Source of the DNA: Echinicola shivajiensis
GTDB lineage: Bacteria; Bacteroidota; Bacteroidia; Cytophagales; Cyclobacteriaceae
DNA length: 64,000 bases
Reading direction: 5' to 3'
Assembly (NCBI RefSeq): GCF_018642165.1
Contig: NZ_JAHHZM010000006.1
Location: forward strand, 186,001 to 250,000
A program made the position numbers and the translations under genes. Within the stretch, counting starts at the first letter, position 1. Each line of letters opens with the position of its first letter. Under the pieces are notes generated by a model. The model was not told the origin of the DNA, did not search any database, and saw only the letters and a list, made by a program, of their open reading frames with translations. Positions 8,800-17,716 of this stretch are shown piece after piece.

Positions 8800-11055
8800 T
8801 TAACCTCTCGGCAAAATGTTCTGCATAAATGGTTGGTCATAGAAACGCTTACCTGTAGCTTTATATAGGGCATTGGCCACTGCGGCAAAAGTAGGAGGGA
8901 ATAAGGGTTCCCCTAGGCCTGTTGGAGCAATATCATTTTTTACAAAATGCACATCGATATGCTTTGGTGCTTCTCTTTGCCTGATCATTTTATAGGTGTC
9001 AAAATTGCTTTTTTCTGGTACGCCATTTTTGAAGAACTGTTCTCCAAATAGTGCATTGCCAATACCATCTACAATTCCTCCTTCTCCCATATTCGCTGCG
9101 GCATCTGGATTGACAACGATGCCACAATCCACAGCTGCAATCACATTAGTGATATAGGGTTCATTATTCCTCATTTCCAAATCCATAACTTCAGCCACAT
9201 AGGTATTATGACAGAAATAGGCGGCTACACCTCTTTTTGCATCTTTTTTCTGAGGATCCCAATTGGACTTTTCCTTAACCAATTTCAAAACCCCTGCATA
9301 ACGATTGGCTTCATAATCGTTGTTTTCTCCGACTGGATTTTTTTCTGCCCTTTCCAGTAATTCCAGACGGAAATCAATGGGGTCTTTGTCCATGGCTTCC
9401 GCCAGCTCATCCAAAAATGACTGTTCTGCACTGGCCATAAAATTAGATCTGGGAGCCCTGAAAGCACCAATGGTAATATTGGAAGGAATTTCCCAACCCT
9501 CAGCAAGATAATTGTCAATGGCTCCTGCAGGGAAGCGGTTGGGGTGTATCGGTGTTTCCGGTATGCCTCCTGCCTTTACATGAAAAGCCACTAGATTATT
9601 GTTTTTATCCAATGCGGCCCTATAAGTGGCAGAGTAAGTTGGGCGATAAATTCCATAGGTCATGTCATCTTCCCTAGTATACACCATTTTTACTGGTCTC
9701 TTAAGCTCTTGGGAAATTACCGCAGCTTCCACTAAGTGGTGACCATATGCCCGTTGCCCAAAGCCTCCGCCCATTCTGGCCAAATTGATTTGTATGTTTT
9801 CCTTGGCCAAGCCTAACCTTGCTGCTAAGGTGTTACGGATTAATTCTGGGGCTTGGATAGGAGCGTAGAGAATGGCTTTGTCGGGCCTTACATCTGCAAA
9901 ACAGTTGACAGGTTCCATACAGTTATGTGCTAGAAATGGAGCCGTATAAGTCCTTTCTATAATTTTTGCTGCATGCTTAAAAGCGCTTTCAGGATCACCA
10001 TCTTTTCTAAGGATATTTCCTGCTTTTTTGCTTTGTTCAGCCATCATGCCCCTATGGTTCATTGAGCTTTCCAATCCTGCAGGAATCGTGACTGACTGTT
10101 GGTTTCCTCCCCAACCTTGAACAGTGACCTCTTGCTCCTTGGCCTTCTCCCATTCTACTTTAATGGCCTTTTTGGCATTAAGCACTTCCCAGGTGGTTTT
10201 ACCTGCGATCACTACCAATTCTGTAAAGGTGGTAGTATCAAAAGCATTTCTGATATAATCGTCTTTAAGGGTTTTGATGGAGAAAATTTTATTTATGCCT
10301 GGTAAGTTTTTGGTCTCACTATCATCAACAGACTTTACCTTCATCCCAAAAGCTGGAGGATGAACAATCATGGCAATCAACATTCCTTCTTGATCATGGT
10401 CCAAGGTAAAAAGTGGTTTTCCAGTTACGATATCCAAACCATCCACATTCTTTTTGGAATGGCCAATAATTTTAAAATCTGAAATCTCTTTTAAGGCTAC
10501 TTCTTCCGGAACTTCAAGAGTGGCTGCCAGTGAAGCCATTTCACCATAGCTTGCTTTCTTACCTGAGGATTCATGGTGGATCATCCCTGCGGAGGTGGTA
10601 ATTTCATTAGCTGGTAATTTCCAGGTTTGGGCGGCTGCATTGATCAACATTGCTCTTGCTGTTGCGCCTGCCGTCCTGAGTGGTGTCCACCCTAGTCTTA
10701 TTCCCTGACTTCCTCCTGTGAATTGACGGTCATATCTTTCGGGATAAAAATCAGCTTGTTCTACGATCACATTATTCCAATCCACATCCAGTTCATCAGC
10801 CAGAATCATAGGCATGGATGTTTTTACATTGGAACCAAATTCCGGATTGGCAGACACCAAGGTCACGACACCATTTTCTCCGATTTTTATATAGTTGTTC
10901 AGTTCAAACCATTCTTTGGGCATTTGAAGGATTTCCTCTCTGTCTGTTGGTTTACATCCTGCCAGCCAACTAAAACTAAGTGCCATCCCACCTCCAGCTA
11001 AGGCCGATACTTTTATAAATGATCTTCTGTTTATATTGGTTTTTATAAATGTCAT
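8800..11055 (-). CDS. Molybdopterin-binding large subunit, xanthine dehydrogenase family (isoquinoline 1-oxidoreductase beta type), 751 aa
   Basis: Catalytic subunit of a two-component molybdenum hydroxylase that oxidises aldehydes or N-heterocycles in the periplasm. A Tat signal is visible: NRRSFIK at residues 9-15 followed by a hydrophobic stretch and LAGC, suggesting Tat export and possibly lipid anchoring. Cofactor motifs include GGSQGIRLGW, the GGGFGQRAYGHHLVEAA block, and near the end GLGEPLFPP, whose Glu is the family's catalytic base. The small 2Fe-2S subunit is encoded immediately upstream (12-base gap), and no FAD subunit gene is present, as usual for the IorAB type that passes electrons to a cytochrome. 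The natural substrate cannot be read from sequence. Confidence 0.93.
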   Translation of the reverse strand: MTFIKTNINRRSFIKVSALAGGGMALSFSWLAGCKPTDREEILQMPKEWFELNNYIKIGENGVVTLVSANPEFGSNVKTSMPMILADELDVDWNNVIVEQADFYPERYDRQFTGGSQGIRLGWTPLRTAGATARAMLINAAAQTWKLPANEITTSAGMIHHESSGKKASYGEMASLAATLEVPEEVALKEISDFKIIGHSKKNVDGLDIVTGKPLFTLDHDQEGMLIAMIVHPPAFGMKVKSVDDSETKNLPGINKIFSIKTLKDDYIRNAFDTTTFTELVVIAGKTTWEVLNAKKAIKVEWEKAKEQEVTVQGWGGNQQSVTIPAGLESSMNHRGMMAEQSKKAGNILRKDGDPESAFKHAAKIIERTYTAPFLAHNCMEPVNCFADVRPDKAILYAPIQAPELIRNTLAARLGLAKENIQINLARMGGGFGQRAYGHHLVEAAVISQELKRPVKMVYTREDDMTYGIYRPTYSATYRAALDKNNNLVAFHVKAGGIPETPIHPNRFPAGAIDNYLAEGWEIPSNITIGAFRAPRSNFMASAEQSFLDELAEAMDKDPIDFRLELLERAEKNPVGENNDYEANRYAGVLKLVKEKSNWDPQKKDAKRGVAAYFCHNTYVAEVMDLEMRNNEPYITNVIAAVDCGIVVNPDAAANMGEGGIVDGIGNALFGEQFFKNGVPEKSNFDTYKMIRQREAPKHIDVHFVKNDIAPTGLGEPLFPPTFAAVANALYKATGKRFYDQPFMQNILPRG

Positions 11056-11067
11056 GGTCTTGGGGGA

Positions 11068-11529
11068 TTAGGATTGAGAGGCTGTTTTAATAGCTGCTTT
11101 AATTCGAAGGTAAGTTCCGCAACGGCAAAGGTTGCCATTCATTGCAGTTTCTATATCCTCTTCTGATGGGGAAGGGTTTTTCTGTAATAGCGCCGCAGCA
11201 GCCATGATTTGGCCAGCCTGACAGTAGCCGCATTGGGGGATATCATGTTCAAGCCATGCTTTTTGCACCGGATGATCTCCTTTTTCTGATAAACCTTCGA
11301 TAGTGGTGATTTCTTCCTCCCCAATTGTTGATACTGGGATTTGGCAGGACCTAATGGCATTGCCTCCAAGGTGTACAGTACAGGCTCCACATTGAGCTAT
11401 TCCACATCCGTATTTTGTGCCCACGAGCTTCAAATGATCTCTTAATACCCATAATAACGGGGTGTTTGGATCTATGTCAAGCTCTTGTGATTTTCCGTTG
11501 ATTTTTAGTTTTACTATTGCCATGGTCAA
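11068..11529 (-). CDS. (2Fe-2S)-binding small subunit, isoquinoline 1-oxidoreductase alpha type, 153 aa
   Basis: Electron-transfer subunit of the molybdenum hydroxylase encoded next to it. The plant-ferredoxin-like cluster uses C42, C47, C50 and C62 (YGCGIAQCGACTV region). The second, all-helical cluster uses C100, C103, C135 and C137 (QCGYCQAG and NLCRCGTY). Length matches the family at about 150 residues. No signal peptide is present; export would ride on the Tat signal of the large subunit, as known for such pairs. First gene of a two-gene operon. Confidence 0.95.
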   Translation of the reverse strand: MTMAIVKLKINGKSQELDIDPNTPLLWVLRDHLKLVGTKYGCGIAQCGACTVHLGGNAIRSCQIPVSTIGEEEITTIEGLSEKGDHPVQKAWLEHDIPQCGYCQAGQIMAAAALLQKNPSPSEEDIETAMNGNLCRCGTYLRIKAAIKTASQS

Positions 11530-11772
11530 ATACTTGAGGTTTGTTGGTTAGTATAAAAATAAAACTATTAATGGTTATTATTCAATAAGTTACAAAATTC
11601 ATATTGGTTTGCCAGAAAACTAATAGCTAAGTTTTAAACCCGCGTTAGCATTCTAAGACGATCCTACTTTTGTCAATTGAATTTTTATTTGATAATCGAT
11701 GAAATTTTCATTCAGACATTGATTTTAAGGAAATCTTAAGAATTCCCTAAGAGAGGCTTTAGGTAAGATTGA

Positions 11773-11780
11773 TATTTTTG
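11773..11780 (+). promoter_or_regulatory. Candidate -7 box (TATTTTTG) upstream of the fused RND pump gene
   Basis: Matches TAnnTTTG and lies 25 bases before the preferred ATG at 11805, which would leave a very short leader. No convincing -33 TTG box at the right spacing was found. A box here also argues against the earlier in-frame start at 11769. Confidence 0.27.
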
Positions 11781-11804
11781 ATTTGTACAAAAGTTATTTT
11801 CCGG

Positions 11805-14800
11805 ATGCTTCAGAAGCTTATTCAATATAGCTTAAACCATAAGCTAATAATTATACTTTTCACTCTTGGAATTATCGGATTTGGAATTTATTCCTTGTCA
11901 CATATTCCCTTGGGAGCTGTTCCTGATATCACGAATAATCAGGTGCAAATCATCACTACTTCAAAAAATCTGGCCACTGAAGATGTGGAGAAATTTTTGA
12001 CTTATCCAGTAGAACTGGAAATGGCCAATCTCCCCAATGTGAAGGAGATAAGGTCCATTTCTAAATTTGGTCTTTCGGTGGTGACAGTGGTATTTGATGA
12101 TAAGGCTGGTACCTACCTTCCTCGACAGTTGATTGCTGAAAAACTTAAAAGTGCTGAGGAGAAAATACCAAATGGATTTGGTGTTCCTTTTATGGGGCCC
12201 ATTTCAACCGGATTGGGGGAAATTTATCAATATATAATTGATGTAGAGCCTGAATATAAGGATCAGTACTCTATTACAGACTTGCGCACCATTCAAGACT
12301 GGATTATCAAACGCCAACTTTCAGGTATTCCAGGAGTCGTGGAAGTTAATACTTGGGGCGGTTATTTAAAGCAATATGAAGTGGCCGTGGATCCTTCCAA
12401 ACTAAGGGCCATGAAAATCCCTTTGAGTCAGGTCTATACTGTACTGGAAAAGAATAATAGCATTGCAGGCGGCTCCTATATAGAAAAGTCCGAGGAAAGT
12501 TATTTCGTGCGAGGTGAAGGACTTGTGGGCTCTTTGGAAGATATAGAAAATATGGTGGTGGAAACCAGAAACGGCGTGCCCATTTATATTAGTGATATAG
12601 CTAAGGTACAATATGGACATGCCAACAGATTTGGAGCCATAACTGGAAATGGGGAAGGGGAAAAAGTCCTTGGACAGGTAATGATGCTTAAGGGGGCTGA
12701 TTCACAAGCTGTGATCAATGCAGTAAACCAGAGGGTGGCAGAAATATCTTCTTCATTGCCTCCCGGGATAGTAATAAATCCGTTTTTGGAGCGCAGCGAA
12801 CTGATTGATAAGACCACATTTACTATCGCTGAAAACCTATTATTAGGCTGTTTGATCGTAATATTTGTGGTGGTGTTGCTGCTAGGAAATCTCCGTTCTG
12901 GTCTGGTGGTTGCCTCCATAATTCCATTATGTTTGCTTTTTGCCCTCTCCTTAATGTACCTGACCGGGGTGGATGCCAACCTGATGAGTTTGGGGGCCAT
13001 AGATTTTGGGATTATCATCGATGGGGCAGTGATTATTGTTGAGTTTATCGCCTATCAGATTACTTCACAAAGTAGGAAGTTAAGCCAGCTAAGTGGAAAT
13101 GAAAGACAGCTACGCATAGATGAGATAACATATCACGGTGCCCATAAAATGATGCATTCGGCAGTATTTGGGCAACTCATCATCATTATAGTTTTTATTC
13201 CCATTCTATCTTTGGTCAATGTAGAAGGTAAGATGTTCAGGCCTATGGCTTTGGTGTTTTGTTATGCACTGATTGGGGCCATGGTGCTTTGTTTTACCTA
13301 TGTCCCGGTAATGGCTTCATTGTTTATAAAACCTGAAATTTCAGATAAGCCGGGTTTTTCGCAAAAGTTGATCAATTGGGTCTATAGCCTTTACAGGCCC
13401 GTGGTATTATTGTCATTAAGAAATAAGTCCATCGTGCTGGGGGCTTCAGGGCTTTTATTAGTGCTTAGTATATTTATTTTTAGTCGAATGGGAGGAGAGT
13501 TTGTGCCTACCTTGGATGAGGGGGATTTTGTGATTCAGCCAGTGCTTAAAACGGGGACTTCTTTGGAGAAAACCATAGAGACCACTACAAAGATGGAACA
13601 GATCCTATTGGAGTTTCCAGAGGTGGATCAGGTAGTGAGTAGGATTGGCGCGGCAGAGGTGCCCACGGATCCCATGAGCATGGAGGAAAGTGATGTAATC
13701 ATTAAGCTGATTCCTAAAAAGGAATGGGAAAGCGCGGAGACCAAAGATGAGCTTGCGGAGGCTTTTAAGTCCAAATTATCCATCATTCCAGGAATTGACT
13801 TTGAATTCACCCAGCCTATAGAAATGCGCTTTAATGAACTGATAACAGGGGTGAGGGCAGATTTGGCCATTAAGATTTTTGGGGAAGATTTGGATATTCT
13901 CTATAGGAAAGCCCTTGAGGTGGAGCAAGCTATAAAAAGGGTAGAAGGGGCCTCGGATATCATCGTGGAGAAGACGGCGGGACTGCCACAAATGGTGGTG
14001 AAATACGATAGGGCTAAAATAGCCAAATATGGGCTTAATATTGCGGATTTAAATGACCTTATCAGTATGGGCTTTGCAGGTTTACCGGCAGGGATGGTTT
14101 TTGAGGGTGAAAAACAGTTTGATTTGGTATTGAGGTTCGATAAGGCAAAGCGCCAAAGTTTGGAAGATATTCGCACAGCTTCTGTTCAGTTGCCAAATGG
14201 TAGAAGCCTGCCTTTAAGTGAATTTGCAGATATTGATTATACCACCGGTCCTGCCAAGATTTCCAGGGATAATACCAAAAGGAGGATAGTAATAGGGGTC
14301 AATGTACGTAACAGGGACTTGGAGTCTGTAGTTGATGATGTGCAAAAAATCATTGGAGAGAAGATTAGTCTGCCAAGTGGCTATACCATTACTTATGGTG
14401 GCCAGTTTGAAAATTTAAGGACAGCTAGAGAAAGGTTGATAATAGCGGTTCCCATAGCCCTAATTTTGATTTTCTTGATGTTATATTTTGCCTTTAAATC
14501 GGTGAAGGAAGCTTTGATTATTTACAGTGCCATTCCTTTATCAGCGGTGGGGGGAATTCTACTATTGTATTTCAGAGACTTGCCTTTTAGTATTTCTGCT
14601 GGTGTGGGCTTTATTGCACTTTTCGGTATTGCTGTATTGAATGGTATTGTTTTGATCGAGGAATTTAAAGAGTTGCGTGCTAGTGGCGTAAAGAACGTTC
14701 ATAAGGCAGTAATGATAGGCACGAGAAAACGACTCAGACCTGTATTATTGACTGCCTCTGCTGCAGCTCTAGGTTTTCTACCTATGGCAGTTTCCCAATC

Positions 14801-16136
14801 AGCGGGTGCTGAGGTCCAAAGACCTTTGGCTACCGTTGTGGTAGGAGGGCTAATTTCCGCCACCCTTTTGACTCTGCTGGTGGTTCCAGTGCTTTACACC
14901 ATATTTGCCGAGAAGAAGCTCCAACTGAAACTTTCCAAAAAGATGATGACAGGAGCAATAGTATTAATTGGCACCTTTGGTTTTCATGATTCTTTATTTG
15001 CTCAGGATAAGTCCATTGATCTGGAAGAGGCTTTGCAGATTGCCCTAGATAATAATAGGCAGTTGAATGCATCAAAATATAAGGTAGAAAGGCAGGAAAG
15101 CCTAATAGGGAGTTCTTGGAATATTGACAAAACAAATGTCTATTACCATCAAGATCAAAATAATATTGCTGAAAATGGTGAGCCTATAAATGTTTGGGGA
15201 ATAGAGCAGAGTCTTCAGTTTCCTTCAGTTTATGGTGCACAAAACAGGTATCAAAAGAACCAGGTGGACTTAATGGAAAACAAGTATCTGCTGGATGAAT
15301 TTAGGATCAAGCAGGAGGTCTCCAAGGCTTATTATACTGCTGTATACTATTCCCAAGTAAAAGAAAATTATGAATACTTGGACAGCCTATACCGCCAATT
15401 TGCCTTTGCTGCCCAAAGAAAATTTGAGCTTGGGGAAAGTAATCTCTTGGAGAAACTAACTTCCCAAAGTAAATCCAAGGAAATAGAAGTTTTGCGGGAG
15501 CAAAGTCAAAACAATCTCAATCAAGCGCTTATTAAGTTCAACAGTTGGCTGCAAACAGATACACTTTTTTTAGTTAAGGCAGATAGTATGCCTATTCTAA
15601 TGGATGAAGGACTGATGGATAACCACCCAGGTATCAATTATTATCAACATCTTAATGAGGTGGCTGATGCTAAGCTAAGTGTGGAGAAGCAAAAATTATT
15701 GCCCGACTTACAGGTTTCCTATTTCCAAGGGACCAACAAATTTCCTGAGGCAAGGATATATAGGGGATTTCAGGCTGGAATAGCGATTCCGCTCTGGTTT
15801 GGTGCACAGAAGTCCAATATACAAGCTGCCAAAGCGAGCCAAGCAATTGCAGTAGCACAAGGGGAAAACTATCAGGTACATCTTCAGGCCAAATATGAAA
15901 GCTTGAACCAAGACCTTGAAAAGTACAGCAAAGCCATAGACTATTATTTGGGTGTGGGGAAGGGATTAGCAGTGGGTTTGGTTCACAATGCCCAATTGGC
16001 CTATAAGAATGGAGAAATAGATTTTCTGCAATACATACAGCTTTTGGAAAATGCCAAGGGCATAGAGTTAACATATTTGGAAAACCTCTGGCAATATAAT
16101 TTGACCATTTTGGAGGCAAAATACTTATTGGATTAG
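11805..16136 (+). CDS. CusA/CzcA-type heavy-metal RND pump fused to a TolC-like outer-membrane factor, 1443 aa
   Basis: Residues 1-1046 are a complete heavy-metal RND permease: MLQKLIQYSLNHKLIIIL start, IPLGAVPDITNNQVQI, the HME-type proton-relay segment AIDFGIIIDGAVIIVE in TM4, and a final membrane helix ending near FAEKKLQLKLSKK. Residues 1047-1443 are a TolC/CusC-like outer-membrane efflux protein. The join begins MMTGAIVLIGTFGF...LFAQ, which has the shape of a signal peptide ending at an AXA-like site, so the C-terminal part may be cleaved off after translocation or descend from a separate gene. Such fusions are known in Bacteroidota. The ATG at 11805 is chosen over 11769 because pump homology starts there. 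The adaptor gene starts at the base after the stop. The metal is not determined; Cu/Ag or Co/Zn/Cd are the family options. Confidence 0.93.
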   Translation: MLQKLIQYSLNHKLIIILFTLGIIGFGIYSLSHIPLGAVPDITNNQVQIITTSKNLATEDVEKFLTYPVELEMANLPNVKEIRSISKFGLSVVTVVFDDKAGTYLPRQLIAEKLKSAEEKIPNGFGVPFMGPISTGLGEIYQYIIDVEPEYKDQYSITDLRTIQDWIIKRQLSGIPGVVEVNTWGGYLKQYEVAVDPSKLRAMKIPLSQVYTVLEKNNSIAGGSYIEKSEESYFVRGEGLVGSLEDIENMVVETRNGVPIYISDIAKVQYGHANRFGAITGNGEGEKVLGQVMMLKGADSQAVINAVNQRVAEISSSLPPGIVINPFLERSELIDKTTFTIAENLLLGCLIVIFVVVLLLGNLRSGLVVASIIPLCLLFALSLMYLTGVDANLMSLGAIDFGIIIDGAVIIVEFIAYQITSQSRKLSQLSGNERQLRIDEITYHGAHKMMHSAVFGQLIIIIVFIPILSLVNVEGKMFRPMALVFCYALIGAMVLCFTYVPVMASLFIKPEISDKPGFSQKLINWVYSLYRPVVLLSLRNKSIVLGASGLLLVLSIFIFSRMGGEFVPTLDEGDFVIQPVLKTGTSLEKTIETTTKMEQILLEFPEVDQVVSRIGAAEVPTDPMSMEESDVIIKLIPKKEWESAETKDELAEAFKSKLSIIPGIDFEFTQPIEMRFNELITGVRADLAIKIFGEDLDILYRKALEVEQAIKRVEGASDIIVEKTAGLPQMVVKYDRAKIAKYGLNIADLNDLISMGFAGLPAGMVFEGEKQFDLVLRFDKAKRQSLEDIRTASVQLPNGRSLPLSEFADIDYTTGPAKISRDNTKRRIVIGVNVRNRDLESVVDDVQKIIGEKISLPSGYTITYGGQFENLRTARERLIIAVPIALILIFLMLYFAFKSVKEALIIYSAIPLSAVGGILLLYFRDLPFSISAGVGFIALFGIAVLNGIVLIEEFKELRASGVKNVHKAVMIGTRKRLRPVLLTASAAALGFLPMAVSQSAGAEVQRPLATVVVGGLISATLLTLLVVPVLYTIFAEKKLQLKLSKKMMTGAIVLIGTFGFHDSLFAQDKSIDLEEALQIALDNNRQLNASKYKVERQESLIGSSWNIDKTNVYYHQDQNNIAENGEPINVWGIEQSLQFPSVYGAQNRYQKNQVDLMENKYLLDEFRIKQEVSKAYYTAVYYSQVKENYEYLDSLYRQFAFAAQRKFELGESNLLEKLTSQSKSKEIEVLREQSQNNLNQALIKFNSWLQTDTLFLVKADSMPILMDEGLMDNHPGINYYQHLNEVADAKLSVEKQKLLPDLQVSYFQGTNKFPEARIYRGFQAGIAIPLWFGAQKSNIQAAKASQAIAVAQGENYQVHLQAKYESLNQDLEKYSKAIDYYLGVGKGLAVGLVHNAQLAYKNGEIDFLQYIQLLENAKGIELTYLENLWQYNLTILEAKYLLD

Positions 16137-17303
16137 ATGATGAAAATTAAAATGAAATATAGCTTCTTTTTTTATACCGCTCTTTTAGGCTGTTTGCTGG
16201 TTTATGCCTGTGACAGCAAAGATCAGGAGGTTATGGACAGCAATAAAGAGGAAATGGCTTCCCAGGGGAATATCATTCGGCTCAGTTCCGAACAGTATTC
16301 CTCAGGTAGTTTTGAAACAGGAGAAATGGAGCAGGTCGATTTTCATGAAGCGGTCAATGTAAATGGGATGCTCGATGTGCCGCCAGAGAACAAGGTAGCG
16401 ATTAGTGCTTATTTTGGCGGATATATTAAAGAACTGAGCTTACTTCCAGGCCAGAAAGTAAATAAGGGGCAGGTATTATTGGTGCTGGAAAATCCGGATT
16501 ACCTTGAAATACAACAGGATTTTTTAGAAGCGAAAGGTCAAATTAAATATTTGGAAGCGGATTATAAACGCCAGGCAGAATTGTCAAAGGAAAATGTTAG
16601 TTCTGAAAAGAAATACCTAAAGGCGGAAGCAGATTATAAGGTGATGAAGGCGAGGTATGAGTCCCTGCAGAAAAAGCTGCTGTTAATGGGGATTAATACC
16701 AGTACTCTGGATGAAGAAAATATTTCATCCCGCATCACACTAAGGGCCCCAATTTCTGGATATATCGCTGAGATTACCGCCGAAAAGGGCATGTTTTTAA
16801 ATCCTTCTGATATAGCATTTACCATCACCAATACAGACCATATCCATTTGGAATTAAATGTATTTGAAAAGGATGTCTTGAAAGTAAAAGTAGGACAAAA
16901 AGTGGTTTTTAGTCTACAGGATAATCCAGCTGAAAAATATAATGGAGAAGTGCATTTGGTAGGCAGGACTATAGGTGAAGGCGATAGAAGTATCAGGGTC
17001 CATGTTCATATAGAGGGAGAAGATGAATTGGAGAATTTGGTTCCGGGGATGTTTGCTGAAGCAAAAATTTTGTTGGACAGTTCTCAAAGCCCTGCTTTAC
17101 CAGAGACAGGTGTGGTTAAGGTAGATCAAGATTATTACGTACTTCTTAAAAACGGCAATGATCCCAATGAACATTCCTTTATGAAAAAACTGGTGAAAGT
17201 GGGTGAACGGGACGGTAATTATGTCGAGATAATAAATGCCAATGATTTTAACACTGGTTCTCAGTTTTTGACGAAAGGAGCTTATAACTTGATTAAGGAA
17301 TAA
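16137..17303 (+). CDS. RND efflux periplasmic adaptor (membrane fusion) lipoprotein, CusB/CzcB family, 388 aa
   Basis: Links the inner-membrane pump to the outer-membrane channel. The N-terminus has a lipoprotein signal with lipobox LVYAC (C25). A barrel-sandwich half appears at KVAISAYFGGYIKEL with LPGQKVNKGQVLLVL; a helical hairpin runs about residues 125-185; the second barrel-sandwich half is RITLRAPISGYI; then come beta-barrel segments with NLVPGMFAEAKI. The ATG follows directly after the pump's TAG, a clear two-gene operon. No His-rich N-terminal metal-binding tail is seen, so metal specificity stays open. Confidence 0.93.
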   Translation: MMKIKMKYSFFFYTALLGCLLVYACDSKDQEVMDSNKEEMASQGNIIRLSSEQYSSGSFETGEMEQVDFHEAVNVNGMLDVPPENKVAISAYFGGYIKELSLLPGQKVNKGQVLLVLENPDYLEIQQDFLEAKGQIKYLEADYKRQAELSKENVSSEKKYLKAEADYKVMKARYESLQKKLLLMGINTSTLDEENISSRITLRAPISGYIAEITAEKGMFLNPSDIAFTITNTDHIHLELNVFEKDVLKVKVGQKVVFSLQDNPAEKYNGEVHLVGRTIGEGDRSIRVHVHIEGEDELENLVPGMFAEAKILLDSSQSPALPETGVVKVDQDYYVLLKNGNDPNEHSFMKKLVKVGERDGNYVEIINANDFNTGSQFLTKGAYNLIKE

Positions 17304-17716
17304 TGATAATAAATAATAAGCAAATGGAATTGGGTAAATAACAATTCAAAATACGAAAATTAAGATGAGGATGGGAGCTTATGTGACGTCGAGACCTATA
17401 AAATTTTCCTATGATTGAAGTCCATCCCTTTTGAATGTTATTTTCTAGAATATTTAATGCATGAACGTGAATTTACTGTCAAAATATGGGTCCTAAAAGT
17501 TTAGTATAGGTAAAAGCCTTATCGGCATGTTCATTAATTTACATATTTGGCAGTTCTTATTATAAAGTTTCGGTTTGGAGTATAATAGTTTAAATCAAAA
17601 CACTGGTTTAATGGCAAATATTACTATTTTCAGCCTTTAGTTTACTGAAAACTGGTTTTTTGGTAAATAAAGCAAGGAATTCTATAGTAATAAGCACTAA
17701 TGTATTTTCAATATTT
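17304..17716 (+). other. Intergenic region, about 410 bases, no recognised feature
   Basis: Low-complexity AT-rich sequence between the efflux operon and the LtaS-like gene. An in-frame TTG at 17660 could extend the next gene by 19 residues but lacks support. No clear terminator was seen after the efflux operon. Confidence 0.5.
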
